Origin: Cellulomonas rhizosphaerae
Lineage (GTDB): Bacteria > Actinomycetota > Actinomycetes > Actinomycetales > Cellulomonadaceae
Assembly (NCBI RefSeq): GCF_003470205.1
Contig: NZ_QWKP01000215.1
Span: 1-64,000 of the forward strand
Direction of reading: 5' to 3'
DNA length: 64,000 nucleotides
Part shown: piece by piece, positions 1 through 11,805 of the stretch
Layout of the letters: each line of letters begins with the position of its first letter
Position numbering within the stretch: position 1 is the stretch's first letter
The notes under the pieces: generated by a model
Told to the model about the DNA's origin: nothing
Seen by the model: the letters and a program-made list of their open reading frames with translations, nothing else
Databases searched by the model: none
Made by a program: the position numbers and the translations under genes

Positions 1-59
1 CCCTCAGCGCCGATGGTACTGCACTCGCCAGGGTGTGGGAGAGTAGGACGCCGCCGGAC
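1..59 (+). rRNA. rrf: 5S ribosomal RNA, 3' end (partial)
   Basis: The first 59 bases match the conserved 3' half of actinobacterial 5S rRNA, including the segment reading GCACTCGCCAGGGTGTGGGA and the terminal CGCCGCCGGAC. The 5' half lies outside the window, so the window starts at the end of an rRNA operon. A strong terminator follows directly. Confidence 0.9.
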
Positions 60-69
60 ATCATTCAGC

Positions 70-99
70 AAAGAGCCACCCCTCCGGGGGTGGCTCTTT
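70..99 (+). terminator. Rho-independent terminator of the rRNA operon
   Basis: A perfect 13-bp stem (AAAGAGCCACCCC / GGGGTGGCTCTTT) with a TCCG loop ends in a T-run and begins 10 bases after the 5S 3' end. The 180 bases after it, up to the glgB terminator, hold no gene that I can support. Confidence 0.9.
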
Positions 100-281
100 C
101 TGTTTCCCCCACAAGTCTCGCCGCACGCATTATCCCGTCGCGAGTGCTACGCCCCGTGCCCCCTCAACCAGGGCCGCGACCGAGTGGCGTCCGGCGCACT
201 CGAGGGTTCGGTGCGCACTCGACGAGCGTGGACGCGGACGGCCGAGCAGGTGTTTCTCCCCAGTGACGCGGACGGACATGA

Positions 282-321
282 ACGAGGGGCTCACCTGCAC
301 AGATGCAGGTGAGCCCCTCGT
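282..321 (-). terminator. Hairpin terminator downstream of glgB
   Basis: A near-perfect 17-bp inverted repeat (ACGAGGGGCTCACCTGC / GCAGGTGAGCCCCTCGT) lies 30 bases past the glgB stop. It has no long U-run, but its strength and position fit a terminator for leftward transcription. Confidence 0.75.
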
Positions 322-351
322 CGTCGACCGTTCGGTGGCGGTCGGGTTCTG

Positions 352-2559
352 CTAGAAGAGGTCCGGCCCCGCAGCCTGGGTCGGGGCGACGAAGATGACC
401 GCGCCCAGCGGCGGAATGCGCACCGATGCCGAATAGGGGCGCCCGTAGTGGGGGTCCGGAAGCGCGTCGATGGCGCCGAGATTGCCGACCCCGGAACCGC
501 CGTAGAGCTCTGCGTCGGAGTTGTACGCCTCGGTCCAACTGCCGCCCTGCGGAAGGGCGAGCCGGTAGTTCTCGTGCGGCGTGCCGGCGAAGTTCACGAC
601 GACCACGACGTCCGGCGTGTCCACGCCGCGGCGGATGTAGGCGAGCGTGTTCCTGTCGGCGTCGTCGGAGTCGATCCACTCGAAGCCCTCGGGGGAGTGG
701 TCGAGCTGCCAGAGCGCCGGCGTAGCCCGGTAGACGGCGTTGAGGTCCTTGAGCGAGCGTTGCACGCCCTGATGGCCCGGGTCGTCGAGCGCCCACCACT
801 CGAGGCTGTGGGACTCGGTCCACTCGTTCTGCTGCGCGAACTCCTGGCCCATGAACAGCAGCTGCTTGCCGGGGTGGGTCCACTGGTAGGCGAGCAGCGT
901 GCGGACGCCCGCGAGCTTCTGCCAGTGGTCACCGGGCATGCGGCCGTAGAGCGAGCCCTTGCCGTGCACGACCTCGTCGTGGCTGATCGGCAGGATGTAG
1001 CGCTCCGAGTAGGCGTAGACCATCGAGAAGGTGATCTCCCCGTGGTGGTAGCGGCGGTGCACCGGCTCCTCCGCCATGTAGCGCAGGGTGTCGTTCATCC
1101 AGCCCATGTTCCACTTCAGCCCGAAACCGAGGCCGTTGTAGTCGGTGGGCGCGGTGACGCCGGGCCACGCGGTCGACTCCTCGGCGATCATCATCGTGCC
1201 GGGGCTGCGCCGGTAGGCCGTGGCGTTGGCCTCCTGGAGGAACGAGATGGCGTCGAGGTTCTCGCGGCCGCCGTAGCGGTTCGGGCGCCACTGGCCCTCC
1301 TTGCGCGAGTAGTCGAGGTAGAGCATGGAGGCGACGGCGTCCACGCGCAGCGCGTCGACGTGGAACTCCTCGAGCCAGAACGTCGCGTTGGCGACGAGGA
1401 AGTTGCGGACCTCGGACCGCCCGAAGTTGAAGATGTACGTGCCCCAGTCGGGCTGCTCGCCGAGCAGCGGGTCCGGGTGCTCGTACAGCGCGGTCCCGTC
1501 GAACTGCGCGAGCGCCCACTCGTCCTTGGGGAAGTGGCCCGGCACCCAGTCGACGATGACGCCGATGCCGGCGCCGTGCAGCGTGTCGATCAGGTAGCGC
1601 AGGTCGTCGGGGTGGCCGAACCGCGACGTCGGGGCGAAGTAGGACGTCACCTGGTAGCCCCAGGACGGGCCGTACGGGTGCTCGGCCACGGGGAGGAACT
1701 CGACGTGCGTGAAACCGAGCTCGAGCACGTACTCGGTGAGCTGGTGCGCCAGGTCGCGGTAGGACAGGCCCTCGCGCCACGAGCCGAGGTGAACCTCGTA
1801 GGCGCTGAGGGCCTCGGTGTGCGGGTTGCGCGCCGCGCGGGCCGCGAGCCAGGCCTCGTCGTTCCAGGTGTAGGCGGACTGCACGACGACCGAGCCAGTC
1901 GCGGGCGGCACCTCGGTGCCGCGGGCCATCGGGTCCGCCTTCTGACGCCAGGAGCCGTCGGGCGCGAGGATCTCGAACTTGTACCGGGTGCCCGCCACGA
2001 CCCCGGGGATGAACAGCTCCCAGACGCCGCTCTCGCCGAGCGAGCGCATGGCGTGGGTCGCGCCCTGCCAGTAGTTGAAGTCGCCGATGACGCGGACCGC
2101 GCGCGCGTTGGGGGCCCAGACGGCGAACGACGTGCCGTCGACCTGACCGAGCTCGCCGGGGTAGGAGCGGACGTTCGCGCCCAGGACGGTCCAGAGCTGC
2201 TCGTGCCGGCCCTCGCGGATGAGGTGGCGGTCGAGCTCCTGCACGGTGGGCAGGAAGCGGTAAGGGTCGTCGGCCTCCGTCGTCGTCTCGCCGTACGTGA
2301 CCTCGAGGCGGTAGTCCGGGACCTCGGTGCCGGGGAGCACCGCGACCCAGACGCCGTCCTGCTCGTGCGCGAGCTCGTGGCGACCCGTCGCGGTGCGCAC
2401 GACGACGGCATCGGCCATCGGCTTGAGCGCGCGGATCGTCACGCCTCCATCGCCCGGGTGTGGGCCGAGGACGGCGTGCGGGTCGAACCAGGCGCCGTGG
2501 GCGACGGTGCGAAGGGTGTCGGAATCGACGGGGACCGGGGGTGACGCAGCCGGGCTCAT
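352..2559 (-). CDS. glgB: 1,4-alpha-glucan branching enzyme
   Basis: GH13 branching enzyme that cuts alpha-1,4-glucan and rejoins the segment through an alpha-1,6 bond; cytosolic, for glycogen or GlgE-made glucan. The protein is 735 residues, usual for the family. An N-terminal CBM48-type beta-sandwich precedes the (beta/alpha)8 barrel. The nucleophile is D407 in LRVDAV and the acid/base E460 in MIAEES, spaced as in E. coli GlgB; the [12 protein letters not shown] loop is present further on. The ATG at 2559 gives an N-terminus starting MSPAASPP; a longer frame to 2745 would add Arg/Gly-rich residues that look like shadow coding. The gene ends at a strong hairpin. It is transcribed leftward after a LacI regulator and belongs functionally with glgE-treS-mak further upstream. 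Confidence 0.95.
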   Translation of the reverse strand: MSPAASPPVPVDSDTLRTVAHGAWFDPHAVLGPHPGDGGVTIRALKPMADAVVVRTATGRHELAHEQDGVWVAVLPGTEVPDYRLEVTYGETTTEADDPYRFLPTVQELDRHLIREGRHEQLWTVLGANVRSYPGELGQVDGTSFAVWAPNARAVRVIGDFNYWQGATHAMRSLGESGVWELFIPGVVAGTRYKFEILAPDGSWRQKADPMARGTEVPPATGSVVVQSAYTWNDEAWLAARAARNPHTEALSAYEVHLGSWREGLSYRDLAHQLTEYVLELGFTHVEFLPVAEHPYGPSWGYQVTSYFAPTSRFGHPDDLRYLIDTLHGAGIGVIVDWVPGHFPKDEWALAQFDGTALYEHPDPLLGEQPDWGTYIFNFGRSEVRNFLVANATFWLEEFHVDALRVDAVASMLYLDYSRKEGQWRPNRYGGRENLDAISFLQEANATAYRRSPGTMMIAEESTAWPGVTAPTDYNGLGFGLKWNMGWMNDTLRYMAEEPVHRRYHHGEITFSMVYAYSERYILPISHDEVVHGKGSLYGRMPGDHWQKLAGVRTLLAYQWTHPGKQLLFMGQEFAQQNEWTESHSLEWWALDDPGHQGVQRSLKDLNAVYRATPALWQLDHSPEGFEWIDSDDADRNTLAYIRRGVDTPDVVVVVNFAGTPHENYRLALPQGGSWTEAYNSDAELYGGSGVGNLGAIDALPDPHYGRPYSASVRIPPLGAVIFVAPTQAAGPDLF

Positions 2560-2642
2560 CCCACTACCCAACCACTCGCGGCGCCCCCGTGCACCGCCAG
2601 CGCGCCGACGGGCCGCTGCGTTCCCGCACGTCGGCGGCGGGA

Positions 2643-3857
2643 TCAGGCCGGCGGTCGCTCTCCGGAGCCTCGGTGGACCAGGTGCACGGGCACCTCGAGA
2701 GCCCGTGGCGGGGCGTCCGGCGACTCGAGCCTGTCGAGCACGCACTGCGCCGCGAGCCGGCCGAACTCGCGCATGTCGTAGGCCACGACGCTGAACCCGA
2801 GGACGTCCGCGAGGTCGAAGTCGTCGAACCCGATGTAGGCGAGGTCGCCGCGGTCGGTGCCGACGGCGCGCAGGAGTGCCGCGCTCGCCCGGTTGTTCGC
2901 CGTCAGCACGGCGGTCGGCGCATCGGCCTGGTGCAGGACGTCGTGGATCGCGGCCTCGAAGTCGCGGCCGTCGCCGTCGGTGCGCTCCCAGTGCGCGGTG
3001 TCGTGCACGCCCACGCGAGCCAGCGCCTCGCGGTACCCGGCCAGACGTTCGCGGTTGGTGTACAGGTCACCGGGGCTGCCGATGTAGGCGATCCGCCGGT
3101 GCCCGAGAGCGGTCAGCGAGTCGACGGCCGCGGCCGCGCCGGCGCGGTTCGCGAGCAGCACCGTGTCGACGTCCAGCCCCACCGGCGGACGGTCGACGCA
3201 CACGATCGGTGTGCCGAGGCTGCGCTCGTGCTCGAGGTAGGACTGGTCGGCCGCGATCGGGACGACGACGAGCGCGCGCACGCGCTGCGCGAGGAGCGAG
3301 CCGACGACGCGCTCCTCGGCGCTCGCGTCGTCCTCGGTCGCCGTGAGCACCATCGTCAGGCCGCCGCGGTGCAGCTCGCGTTCCATGCCCGCGCCGAGCT
3401 CGAAGTAGAACGGGTTGGTGATGTCGCCCATGACGAAGCCGACCGTCTTGGAGACCGCACCGTGGCGCAGGTCCCGCGCGAGGAAGTTGGGGCGGAAGCG
3501 CAGCTCGGCGACGGCGGCCTCGACGCGCGCCCGCGTCGAGGGGGCGACCGTGTCCGTGTCGGTCACGACGCGCGAGACGGTCTTGGCGCTGACGCCCGCG
3601 AGGCGCGCGACGTCCGCGAGCGTCGCGCGGCCGGGCGGCGCGGTGGCGGCTGACGCGACGGGAGCGGTTGTGGCAGACGCGGCGGGAGCGGTTGCGGCAG
3701 ACGCGACGGGCGTGTTGCTGGCGGGCGCGGCGGGAGTGGTGGTGGCAGACGGGGCGGGACTCGTGCTGGCAGACGAGGCGGCGGGCGTGGTAGCGGCCGA
3801 CGAAGGCGCGGACGAGCTCGGGCGCGGGGCGTCGTCGGCCGGGGATGGGGTCACCAC
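2643..3857 (-). CDS. LacI-family transcriptional regulator with octapeptide-repeat N-tail
   Basis: Sugar-responsive repressor of the LacI/GalR type, 404 residues. Residues 78-110 form the LacI helix-turn-helix ([20 protein letters not shown]), followed by a periplasmic-binding-protein-like effector domain (residues about 135-400). The first 77 residues are odd: an Ala/Thr/Ser/Pro-rich tail containing an 8-residue repeat with prolines at 34, 42, 50, 58, 66 and 74. The start is a GTG at 3857, six bases after a TAGGGT hexamer on the minus strand, so the mRNA may be leaderless; a second GTG follows at 3854. It lies next to glgB and is divergent from the isomerase-kinase operon at 4081, its likely target because an operator-like palindrome with a central CG lies in the intergenic gap. 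The effector is unknown. Confidence 0.88.
   Translation of the reverse strand: MVTPSPADDAPRPSSSAPSSAATTPAASSASTSPAPSATTTPAAPASNTPVASAATAPAASATTAPVASAATAPPGRATLADVARLAGVSAKTVSRVVTDTDTVAPSTRARVEAAVAELRFRPNFLARDLRHGAVSKTVGFVMGDITNPFYFELGAGMERELHRGGLTMVLTATEDDASAEERVVGSLLAQRVRALVVVPIAADQSYLEHERSLGTPIVCVDRPPVGLDVDTVLLANRAGAAAAVDSLTALGHRRIAYIGSPGDLYTNRERLAGYREALARVGVHDTAHWERTDGDGRDFEAAIHDVLHQADAPTAVLTANNRASAALLRAVGTDRGDLAYIGFDDFDLADVLGFSVVAYDMREFGRLAAQCVLDRLESPDAPPRALEVPVHLVHRGSGERPPA
3627..3770 (-). repeat. 24-bp coding tandem repeat in the LacI-type gene
   Basis: About six degenerate 24-bp units encode octapeptides of the type A-[ATS]-[TN]-[TSA]-P-[AV]-[APS]-[SP]. The proline spacing is exactly eight residues from residue 34 to 74. 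The DNA copies share cores like GCAGACGCGGCGGGA on the + strand, so this is a real duplicated repeat and not only biased composition. Confidence 0.7.
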
Positions 3858-3863
3858 GGGCGC

Positions 3864-3869
3864 ACCCTA
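3864..3869 (-). promoter_or_regulatory. Candidate -10 hexamer of the LacI-type gene
   Basis: TAGGGT read on the minus strand, ending six bases before the GTG at 3857. This predicts a transcript starting at or next to the start codon. No convincing -35 element is seen. Confidence 0.45.
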
Positions 3870-3936
3870 GCAGCGGGCCGTCGGGCCCAGCGGCGGTCGC
3901 GCCGAGTGGCCTGCAGACGGGGCGGGATGGCGCCGG

Positions 3937-3959
3937 TATGCTCATGTCAGCGATGTCAT
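3937..3959 (+). promoter_or_regulatory. Candidate promoter -10 and LacI-type operator for the isomerase-kinase operon
   Basis: A TATGCT -10-like hexamer (3937-3942) is followed two bases later by the imperfect palindrome ATGTCAGCGATGTCAT (3944-3959; 12 of 16 positions symmetric). The central CG step is typical of LacI-family operators. The site would cover the transcription start, which fits repression by the divergent LacI-type protein. Confidence 0.5.
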
Positions 3960-4080
3960 TCGGCCACGGCGGCCCGATCGTCGCGACGTCGAGGCACTCC
4001 TCCTCACCGGGAGCGCCCACGAGCACGGCAACCGAGCACCGACGCGACGGCCGTCGCGTGCTCAGTCCTGGAGGAGACGC

Positions 4081-5298
4081 GTGATCGCCTGGCCCGACCT
4101 GCCCACCCACCGCGACTGGCTCGGCCGCGAGCTCACCCGGCTGCTCGAGTTCGGCCGGGAGCTGCCCGCCGCCGGCGGCGGTGCCGCTTGGCTCGACGAC
4201 GACGGCCACCCCGACGCCTCCCAGCCGGTCCAGACGTGGATCACCGCGCGGACCACCCACGTGTACTCGCTCGCGGCTCTGCTCGGCGTGCCGGGCGCCT
4301 CCGCGACCGCGGAGGCGGCGCTCGCCGGCCTGACCGGACCGCTGCACGACGACGAGCACGGCGGCTGGTTCGCGGACGCCGGCCCGGGCCGCGACGAGGG
4401 GACGAAGGCCTGCTACGACCACGCGTTCGTCGTGCTCGCCGCCTCGACCGCGACCCTGGCCGGCCTGCCCGGCGCGCGCGACCTGCTCGACGAGGCCCTC
4501 GCGACGCTGCTCACCCGGTTCTGGGACGACGAGGCCGGGATGTGCGTGGATGCGTGGGACCGCGGCTTCACGACGGTCGACCCGTACCGGGGCGTGAACG
4601 GCAACATGCACTCCGTCGAGGCGATGCTCGCCGCATACGACGTCACGGGCGACCCCGCGTGGCTGCAGCGCGCGGCGCGCATCACGACGAACGTCGTGGC
4701 GCACGCGAGCGCGAACGGCTGGCGCATCCCCGAGCACTACGACGCGCAGTGGGTGCCGCAGCCCGAGCTCAACGCCGACAAGCCCGGCGACAAGTTCAAG
4801 CCGTACGGCGCCACGATCGGGCACGGGCTCGAGTGGGCCAGGCTGCTGCTGCACGTCGAGGCCGCGGGCGCCGACGTCGCCGGGGGTGGGTTGGCCGGGG
4901 CCACGGCCCTGTTCGACCGCGCGGTCGCCGACGGCTGGGCGGCCGACGGCGCTCCGGGGTTCGTCTACACGACGGACTGGTCGGGCGCGCCCGTGGTGCA
5001 CGACCGCATGCACTGGGTGATCGCCGAGGCCACGGCCGCCGCGGCCGCGCTCTACCGCCGCACGGGCGAGGCCCGGTTCGCCGACGACTACCGCCGGTGG
5101 TGGGACTACGCCGAGCAGTACGTGCTGGACCGCGAGCGCGGCTCGTGGCACCACCAGCTCGACGCGGAGAACCACCCGGCCGCGACCGTCTGGCCCGGCA
5201 AGGCCGACCTCTACCACGCGGTGCAGTCCGTGCTCATCCCGCGCCTGCCGCTCGCACCCGCCATCGGCAAGGCCGTCGCGGACGGGTTGCTCGCATGA
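4081..5298 (+). CDS. AGE-family aldose-ketose isomerase / epimerase
   Basis: Member of the N-acylglucosamine 2-epimerase (alpha/alpha)6-barrel superfamily, 405 residues, close in style to the YihS / D-mannose isomerase branch. Family-type motifs include NGNMHSVEAMLAA, GHGLEWARLLL and MHWVIAEATAAAA, carrying the histidines expected at the active site. The GTG start at 4081 follows GGAGGAGA. The stop overlaps the next start (ATGA), so the gene is coupled to a PfkB sugar kinase. The likely reaction is mannose to fructose (or a similar aldose-ketose pair), with the kinase making the phosphate; the substrate is inferred, not shown. Probably repressed by the divergent LacI-type protein. Confidence 0.85.
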   Translation: MIAWPDLPTHRDWLGRELTRLLEFGRELPAAGGGAAWLDDDGHPDASQPVQTWITARTTHVYSLAALLGVPGASATAEAALAGLTGPLHDDEHGGWFADAGPGRDEGTKACYDHAFVVLAASTATLAGLPGARDLLDEALATLLTRFWDDEAGMCVDAWDRGFTTVDPYRGVNGNMHSVEAMLAAYDVTGDPAWLQRAARITTNVVAHASANGWRIPEHYDAQWVPQPELNADKPGDKFKPYGATIGHGLEWARLLLHVEAAGADVAGGGLAGATALFDRAVADGWAADGAPGFVYTTDWSGAPVVHDRMHWVIAEATAAAAALYRRTGEARFADDYRRWWDYAEQYVLDRERGSWHHQLDAENHPAATVWPGKADLYHAVQSVLIPRLPLAPAIGKAVADGLLA

Positions 5299-6185
5299 GC
5301 GTCCTGGTGGTCGGCGAGGCGCTCGTCGACATCGTGCGTCGGGCCGACGGGTCCGTCGTCGAGCACCCCGGCGGGAGCCCGGCCAACGTCGCGCTGACGC
5401 TCGGTCGCCTCGGGTGCGCGCCGCGACTGCTCACGTCGTTCGGCGACGACGAGCGCGGCGCGGTGATCCGCGCGTGGCTCGAGGAGTCGCACGTCGACGT
5501 CGTCGTCGCCCCCGCAGAGCGGACCTCGACGGCCGAGGCCACGCTCGACGCGACCGGTGCCGCGACCTACGTGTTCGACCTGGCGTGGGACCTCGGCGAC
5601 GTGGACGTCCAGCCCGCCGACGTGCTGCACGTCGGGTCGATCTCCGCGGTCCTCGACCCGGGCGGTCGGCAGGTCGCGGACCTCGTCGCGCGGCTGCGCC
5701 CCACGACAACCATCACGTACGACCCGAACGCGCGGCCCGCGCTCATGGGCGACCACGTCGTCGCGGCGGCCCGGGTCGGCGAGCTCGTCGCGCTCGCGGA
5801 CGTCGTCAAGGTGAGCGACGAGGACCTCGCCTGGTTCCACCCGGACCAGGACCCGATGGACACCGCGGCCGACTGGCTCACGCTCGGGCCGGCGTTGGTC
5901 GTCGTGACGACCGGGGGCGAGGGCGCGACCGTGCTCACGCCGACCGGCTTCTCCTGGGTGGTCGCGCCGAGGGTCGACGTCGTCGACACGGTCGGCGCGG
6001 GGGACACGTTCATGGGTGCACTGATCGACGGGCTCGTCGGCGCGGGGCTCGCGGGCGACCGCGACGCACTGCGCAGCATCGACCCGCAGGTGCTGGCCGA
6101 CATCCTCGCCCGGTGCGCACGCGCGGCGGCGATCACGGTGTCCCGCAGTGGGGCGAACCCGCCGTGGGCCGCCGAGCTCGACTGA
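5295..6185 (+). CDS. PfkB-family carbohydrate kinase (probable fructokinase)
   Basis: Ribokinase/PfkB-fold sugar kinase of 296 residues. The substrate-binding motif GGSPANVALTLGRLG is near the N-terminus, and the C-terminal signature DTVGAGDTFMGAL carries the catalytic Asp and anion-hole glycines. The start ATG overlaps the stop of the upstream AGE isomerase, so both are probably translated together. Given that partner, phosphorylation of a ketose such as fructose is the best guess; other hexoses cannot be excluded. The gene ends 10 bases before the stop of the convergent mak. Confidence 0.88.
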   Translation: MSVLVVGEALVDIVRRADGSVVEHPGGSPANVALTLGRLGCAPRLLTSFGDDERGAVIRAWLEESHVDVVVAPAERTSTAEATLDATGAATYVFDLAWDLGDVDVQPADVLHVGSISAVLDPGGRQVADLVARLRPTTTITYDPNARPALMGDHVVAAARVGELVALADVVKVSDEDLAWFHPDQDPMDTAADWLTLGPALVVVTTGGEGATVLTPTGFSWVVAPRVDVVDTVGAGDTFMGALIDGLVGAGLAGDRDALRSIDPQVLADILARCARAAAITVSRSGANPPWAAELD

Positions 6186-6195
6186 CGAGCGCGGG

Positions 6196-7499
6196 TCAGC
6201 CGACCAGGCGGTCCAGCGCGGCGATCGGGATGGGCAACCAGGTCGGGCGGTTGCGGGACTCGTAGACGGCCTCGTAGAGCGTCTTGTCCAGCTCGAGCGC
6301 GTGCGTGAGCACCTCATTGTCCGAAGAGCCGCCCGAAGAGCCGCCCGACGAGCCGCCCGCCGGGCCATGGGACGAGGCGTCCGACGAGGTGTACCCGGCG
6401 CGCAGCGCGTCACGGGCCTCGTCGGTCCACGCCGCCGCGGCGTCCCCGGTCAGGCCACCGACGGCCGCCGCGTAGTCGATCGAGCGCAGCAGGCCGGCCA
6501 GGTCGCGCACCGCCAGGTCCGGCTTGGTGCGCTGGTCGAGCGGCGCGAGGGGCTCGCCCTCGAAGTCGGTGATGAACCACGCCTCCCGGGCCCGCAGCAC
6601 CTGACCGAGGTGCAGGTCGCCGTGCACGCGCTGGCGCGGCGGCGTCGTCGGCAGGGCGCGGACCTCGGCCAGGACGCGTTCGACGCCCGGCGCGTAGGCC
6701 GCGAGCTGGGGGACCGCGGACGTGGCCCAGGAGAAGCGCTGGGCGATCCCGTCGGCCACCAGGGCGGGCCCGTCGGGGGCGTCGAGCCGGGGGAAGGACG
6801 CGGCCAGTGCCGCGTGCATGGTCGCCGTCACGGCGCCGAGGTCGCGGGCCAGGTCGGCGAACGACTCGCCTCGCCCGGCGTACGCGCACGCGAGCTCGAA
6901 GCCGTCCTCGGCGCCTGCGACGAACGTGCTCAAGGCACCGAGGTAGCCGCGGCGCGACGTCCCGTCGGCGTCGAACCACTCGCCCTCGAGCCACGCCAGC
7001 GGCGCCGGCACATGGGACCAGCCCTGCTCGACGAGGTGGCGCGGGACGTCGACGTCCGGGTTCTCGCCCGGCTGCAGGGCGCGCAGGACCTTGAGGATCG
7101 CGGTGTCCCCGAGGATCACGGACGTGTTGGACTGCTCGCCGGTGATCATCCGGGCCGCGTCCGGGTTGGCGTTCGTGCCCGGGCCGTCGGCCGCGGCGAG
7201 CCAGGCCCGCAGGAAGGCCGGGTCGGCAGCGCCGTCGCGCACGTCCCGGTCGTTGAGCGTCCCGATGACCTCGCCCGTGCCGGGACCGAGCACGACCGGG
7301 ACCTGCAGGAGCGCGTCGATCGAGCCGGCCCGGGCGCGGACCAGCAGGATGCGGACCTCGTCGGACAGCGGGAGCACGCCCGTGAGGGTCAGCGTCGCCG
7401 CCGCGCCCTTGGCCGGGAACCAGCGGCGCGCGGGGAGCCAGGGCGCGAGGACCTCCAGCAGCGCGTCGTCGAGGGGCGTCGCGGGCTGCGCAGCGATCG

Positions 7500-7503
<4 letters not shown>
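6196..7503 (-). CDS. mak: Maltokinase
   Basis: ATP-dependent kinase (Pep2/Mak) that turns maltose into maltose-1-phosphate, the donor for GlgE. 435 residues. The N-terminal Mak cap domain has the motif [12 protein letters not shown]. The C-terminal kinase lobe shows [13 protein letters not shown] (catalytic loop) and ITDFEGEP (metal-binding Asp). The ATG at 7503 overlaps the treS stop, giving the order glgE-treS-mak with every junction overlapping. A Gly-Ser-rich stretch encoded by a short 12-bp repeat lies near the C-terminus. In many actinobacteria treS and mak are fused or adjacent, which supports the call. Confidence 0.95.
6323..6358 (-). repeat. 12-bp coding repeat (Gly-Ser) in mak
   Basis: Three head-to-tail 12-bp units: GAAGAGCCGCCC twice, then GACGAGCCGCCC. 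Read on the minus strand they encode Gly-Gly-Ser-Ser units in a linker before the last helix of maltokinase. Confidence 0.75.
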
Positions 7504-9277
<1,774 letters not shown>

Positions 9278-9281
<4 letters not shown>

Positions 9282-11668
9282 GGTGCCTCCAGCGCGATGA
9301 CGTGCGCGGGTCGCTCGGCGGGGTCGAGGCGGACGAAGGCAGTCGAGCCCCACGTCCACTCCTCGTGGGTGAGCAGGTCGCGCGCGGTGACCTGCTCGGG
9401 CAGGCCGAGGCCGGCCAGGTCGATCTCGACGGTGCCGGCGCGCGTGTTCCACGGGTCGAGGTTCACGACGACGAGGACCGTGTCCGCCCGGCCCGTCGGG
9501 GAGTGCTCGGCCGACAGGTGCTTGGAGAACGCCACGGTCGCGTCGTCGCTCGTCGGGTGCACCCGCAGGTTGCGCAGCTGGCGCAACGCGGGGTGGCCCC
9601 GGCGGATGGCGTTGAGGTTGCCGAGCAGCAGCGCGATGCCGAGGTGCTCGGCCTGCGACCAGTCGCGCGGCTTGAACTCGTACTTCTCGTTGTCGATCTG
9701 CTCCTCGACGCCGGGCCGGGGGACGTTCTCGACGAGCTCGTAGCCGGAGTAGATGCCCCACGTGGGGCTGCCGGTCGCGGCGAGGACCGCGCGGACAGCG
9801 AACCCGCGGCCGCCGGACGCCTGCAGGTACGGCGGCAGGATGTCGTGCGTCGTCGGCCAGAAGCTCGGGCGCATCCACGCGCCGGACTCGCCCGAGACCT
9901 CCTCGAGGTACTCCTCGATCTCGTCCTTCGTGTTCCGCCACGTGAAGTACGTGTACGACTGGTGGAACCCGACCTTGGCGAGCGTGGCCATCATCGCGGG
10001 GCGCGTGAACGCCTCGGACAGGAAGATCACCTCGGGGTGGTCCTTGGCGACGTCCGCGAGCAGCCACTGCCAGAAGTCGAGCGGCTTGGTGTGCGGGTTG
10101 TCGACGCGGAACAGCGTCACGCCGTGGTCGATCCAGACCTGCAGGACACGACGGATCTCCGCCGCGATCCCCGCGGGGTCGTTGTCGAAGTTCAGCGGGT
10201 AGATGTCCTGGTACTTCTTCGGCGGGTTCTCCGCGTAGGCGATCGTGCCGTCCGCGCGCGTCGTGAACCACTCCGGGTGCTCCGCGACCCACGGGTGGTC
10301 CGGCGAGCACTGCAGCGCGACGTCGAGCGCGACCTCCATGCGCAGCTCGCGCGCCCGGGCGACGAACGCGTCGAAGTCGTCGAACGTGCCGAGCGTCGGC
10401 TCGATCGCGTCGTGGCCGCCGTCGGCCGAGCCGATCGCGTACGGCGAGCCGGGGTCGCCCGGCTCGGTGAGCAGCGAGTTGTTGCGGCCCTTGCGGTTGG
10501 ACGAGCCGATCGGGTGGATCGGCGTGAGGTAGACGACGTCGAAGCCCATGCCGGCGATGCGCGGCAGCTCATCGGCCGCGGTGCGCAGCGTGCCCGAGAC
10601 CCAGCGGCCGGTGTACTCGTCGTACCGGGCGCCGTGCGAGCGGGGGAAGAGCTCGTACCACGAGCCGGCCAGCGCGAGCGTGCGCTCGACGACCAGCGGG
10701 TACTCCGGCGACGCGCTGACCAGGTCGCGCAGTGGGTTGCGGGCCAGCGCGCTGCGGACGCGGTCGGCGAGGGCGGCATCGAGCCGCTCGTCGGGCGAGA
10801 GGTGCACGTCGTGCAGGCGCCTCTCCGCGTAGCGCAGGGTCGAGGCGTCCTCGTCGGGCACGGTGTCGCGGGCGGCGGCGCGCGCGAGCAGCAGCGCGCC
10901 CTCGGCGAGCATGAGCTCGACGTCGATGCCCGCCGCGATCTTGATCGTCGCGTCGTGCACCCAGGTGGCCCACGGGTCGGACCAGCCCTCGACCCGGAAG
11001 GACCAGCTGCCTACCCGGTCGGGGACCAGGCGCGCCTCGTAGCGGTCGAGGCCCGGCGCGATGTCGACCATCGGGGCGCTCGAGTGGTCCGTGCCGTCGG
11101 GAGCGACGAGGACCGCGGTCGCGGCGACCGCGTCGTGGCCCTCGCGGAAGACGGTCGCCCGGACCGGGAACGCCTCGCCGACGACCGCCTTCGCGGGGAA
11201 GCGACCGGCCTCGGCGACGGGGGAGACGTCGACGACGGGGATGCGGCCGATGGGTGCGTGGGCGGACGCCGCGGGCTCTGTCGGCGCGGGAGTCGGCGCA
11301 GGGGTCGCGGCGGACGACGACGGGGCGGTGGCGGCCGTCGTCGGGGCGGGGGCCGCTGCAGGCGCAGTGTCGGCGGGCGCCGCGGTGGTCGGTGCGGTCG
11401 TCGGCCGCGAGGGCTCGACGGACTCGGCGGCCCGCTTCGCCTTGCGCGACGTGGGCTCGACGCGAGCGGTCACGCGCGCCTGCTCGTCGGGAGACGTCGC
11501 CGCGGCAACGGCCGCCACAGGGGGCGTCACGACGTGCGACGTCGCAGGCTGCGCACCGGCCGACGCATCGGCGGTGGAAGCGGTCGGGGATGCAGGGCTG
11601 GGGGCTGCGGGCTTGCGGCGGCCGTTCGAGCGCTGGCCGCGACCGGGGCTCGCGGGGGAAGTCGTCAC
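9278..11668 (-). CDS. glgE: Alpha-1,4-glucan:maltose-1-phosphate maltosyltransferase
   Basis: GH13 enzyme extending alpha-1,4-glucan with maltosyl units from maltose-1-phosphate; cytosolic. It is 796 residues, about 130 more than usual because of an Ala/Pro/Thr-rich N-terminal tail (residues 1-138). The conserved core starts near [12 protein letters not shown]523 in [10 protein letters not shown] is the nucleophile and E552 in FLSEAF the acid/base, 29 residues apart as in Streptomyces GlgE; the [13 protein letters not shown] motif is also present. The GTG at 11668 is chosen because TAGGTT ends seven bases upstream, predicting a leaderless mRNA. First gene of glgE-treS-mak. Confidence 0.95.
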
Positions 11669-11675
11669 AGTCCCG

Positions 11676-11681
11676 AACCTA
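11676..11681 (-). promoter_or_regulatory. Candidate -10 of the glgE-treS-mak operon
   Basis: TAGGTT on the minus strand with seven bases to the GTG start. No convincing -35 hexamer is seen at the usual distance. Confidence 0.5.
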
Positions 11682-11805
11682 TCCGCAGGCGCCCCTACCC
11701 AGCATCTGCAACGCCTCCCCGACGCTCGACGTTCACTCCGCGAGCGCGCCCCGTGCGCACCGAGAGCGGCCCACGTCGCGGGCGCACTCGCGGGAGGGCG
11801 AGAGG

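Noticed and set aside
448-2544. Long + strand reading frame (698 codons) opposite glgB
   Set aside because: It is a GC-rich antisense shadow of glgB, with Arg/Val/Gly-heavy composition and no recognisable fold.
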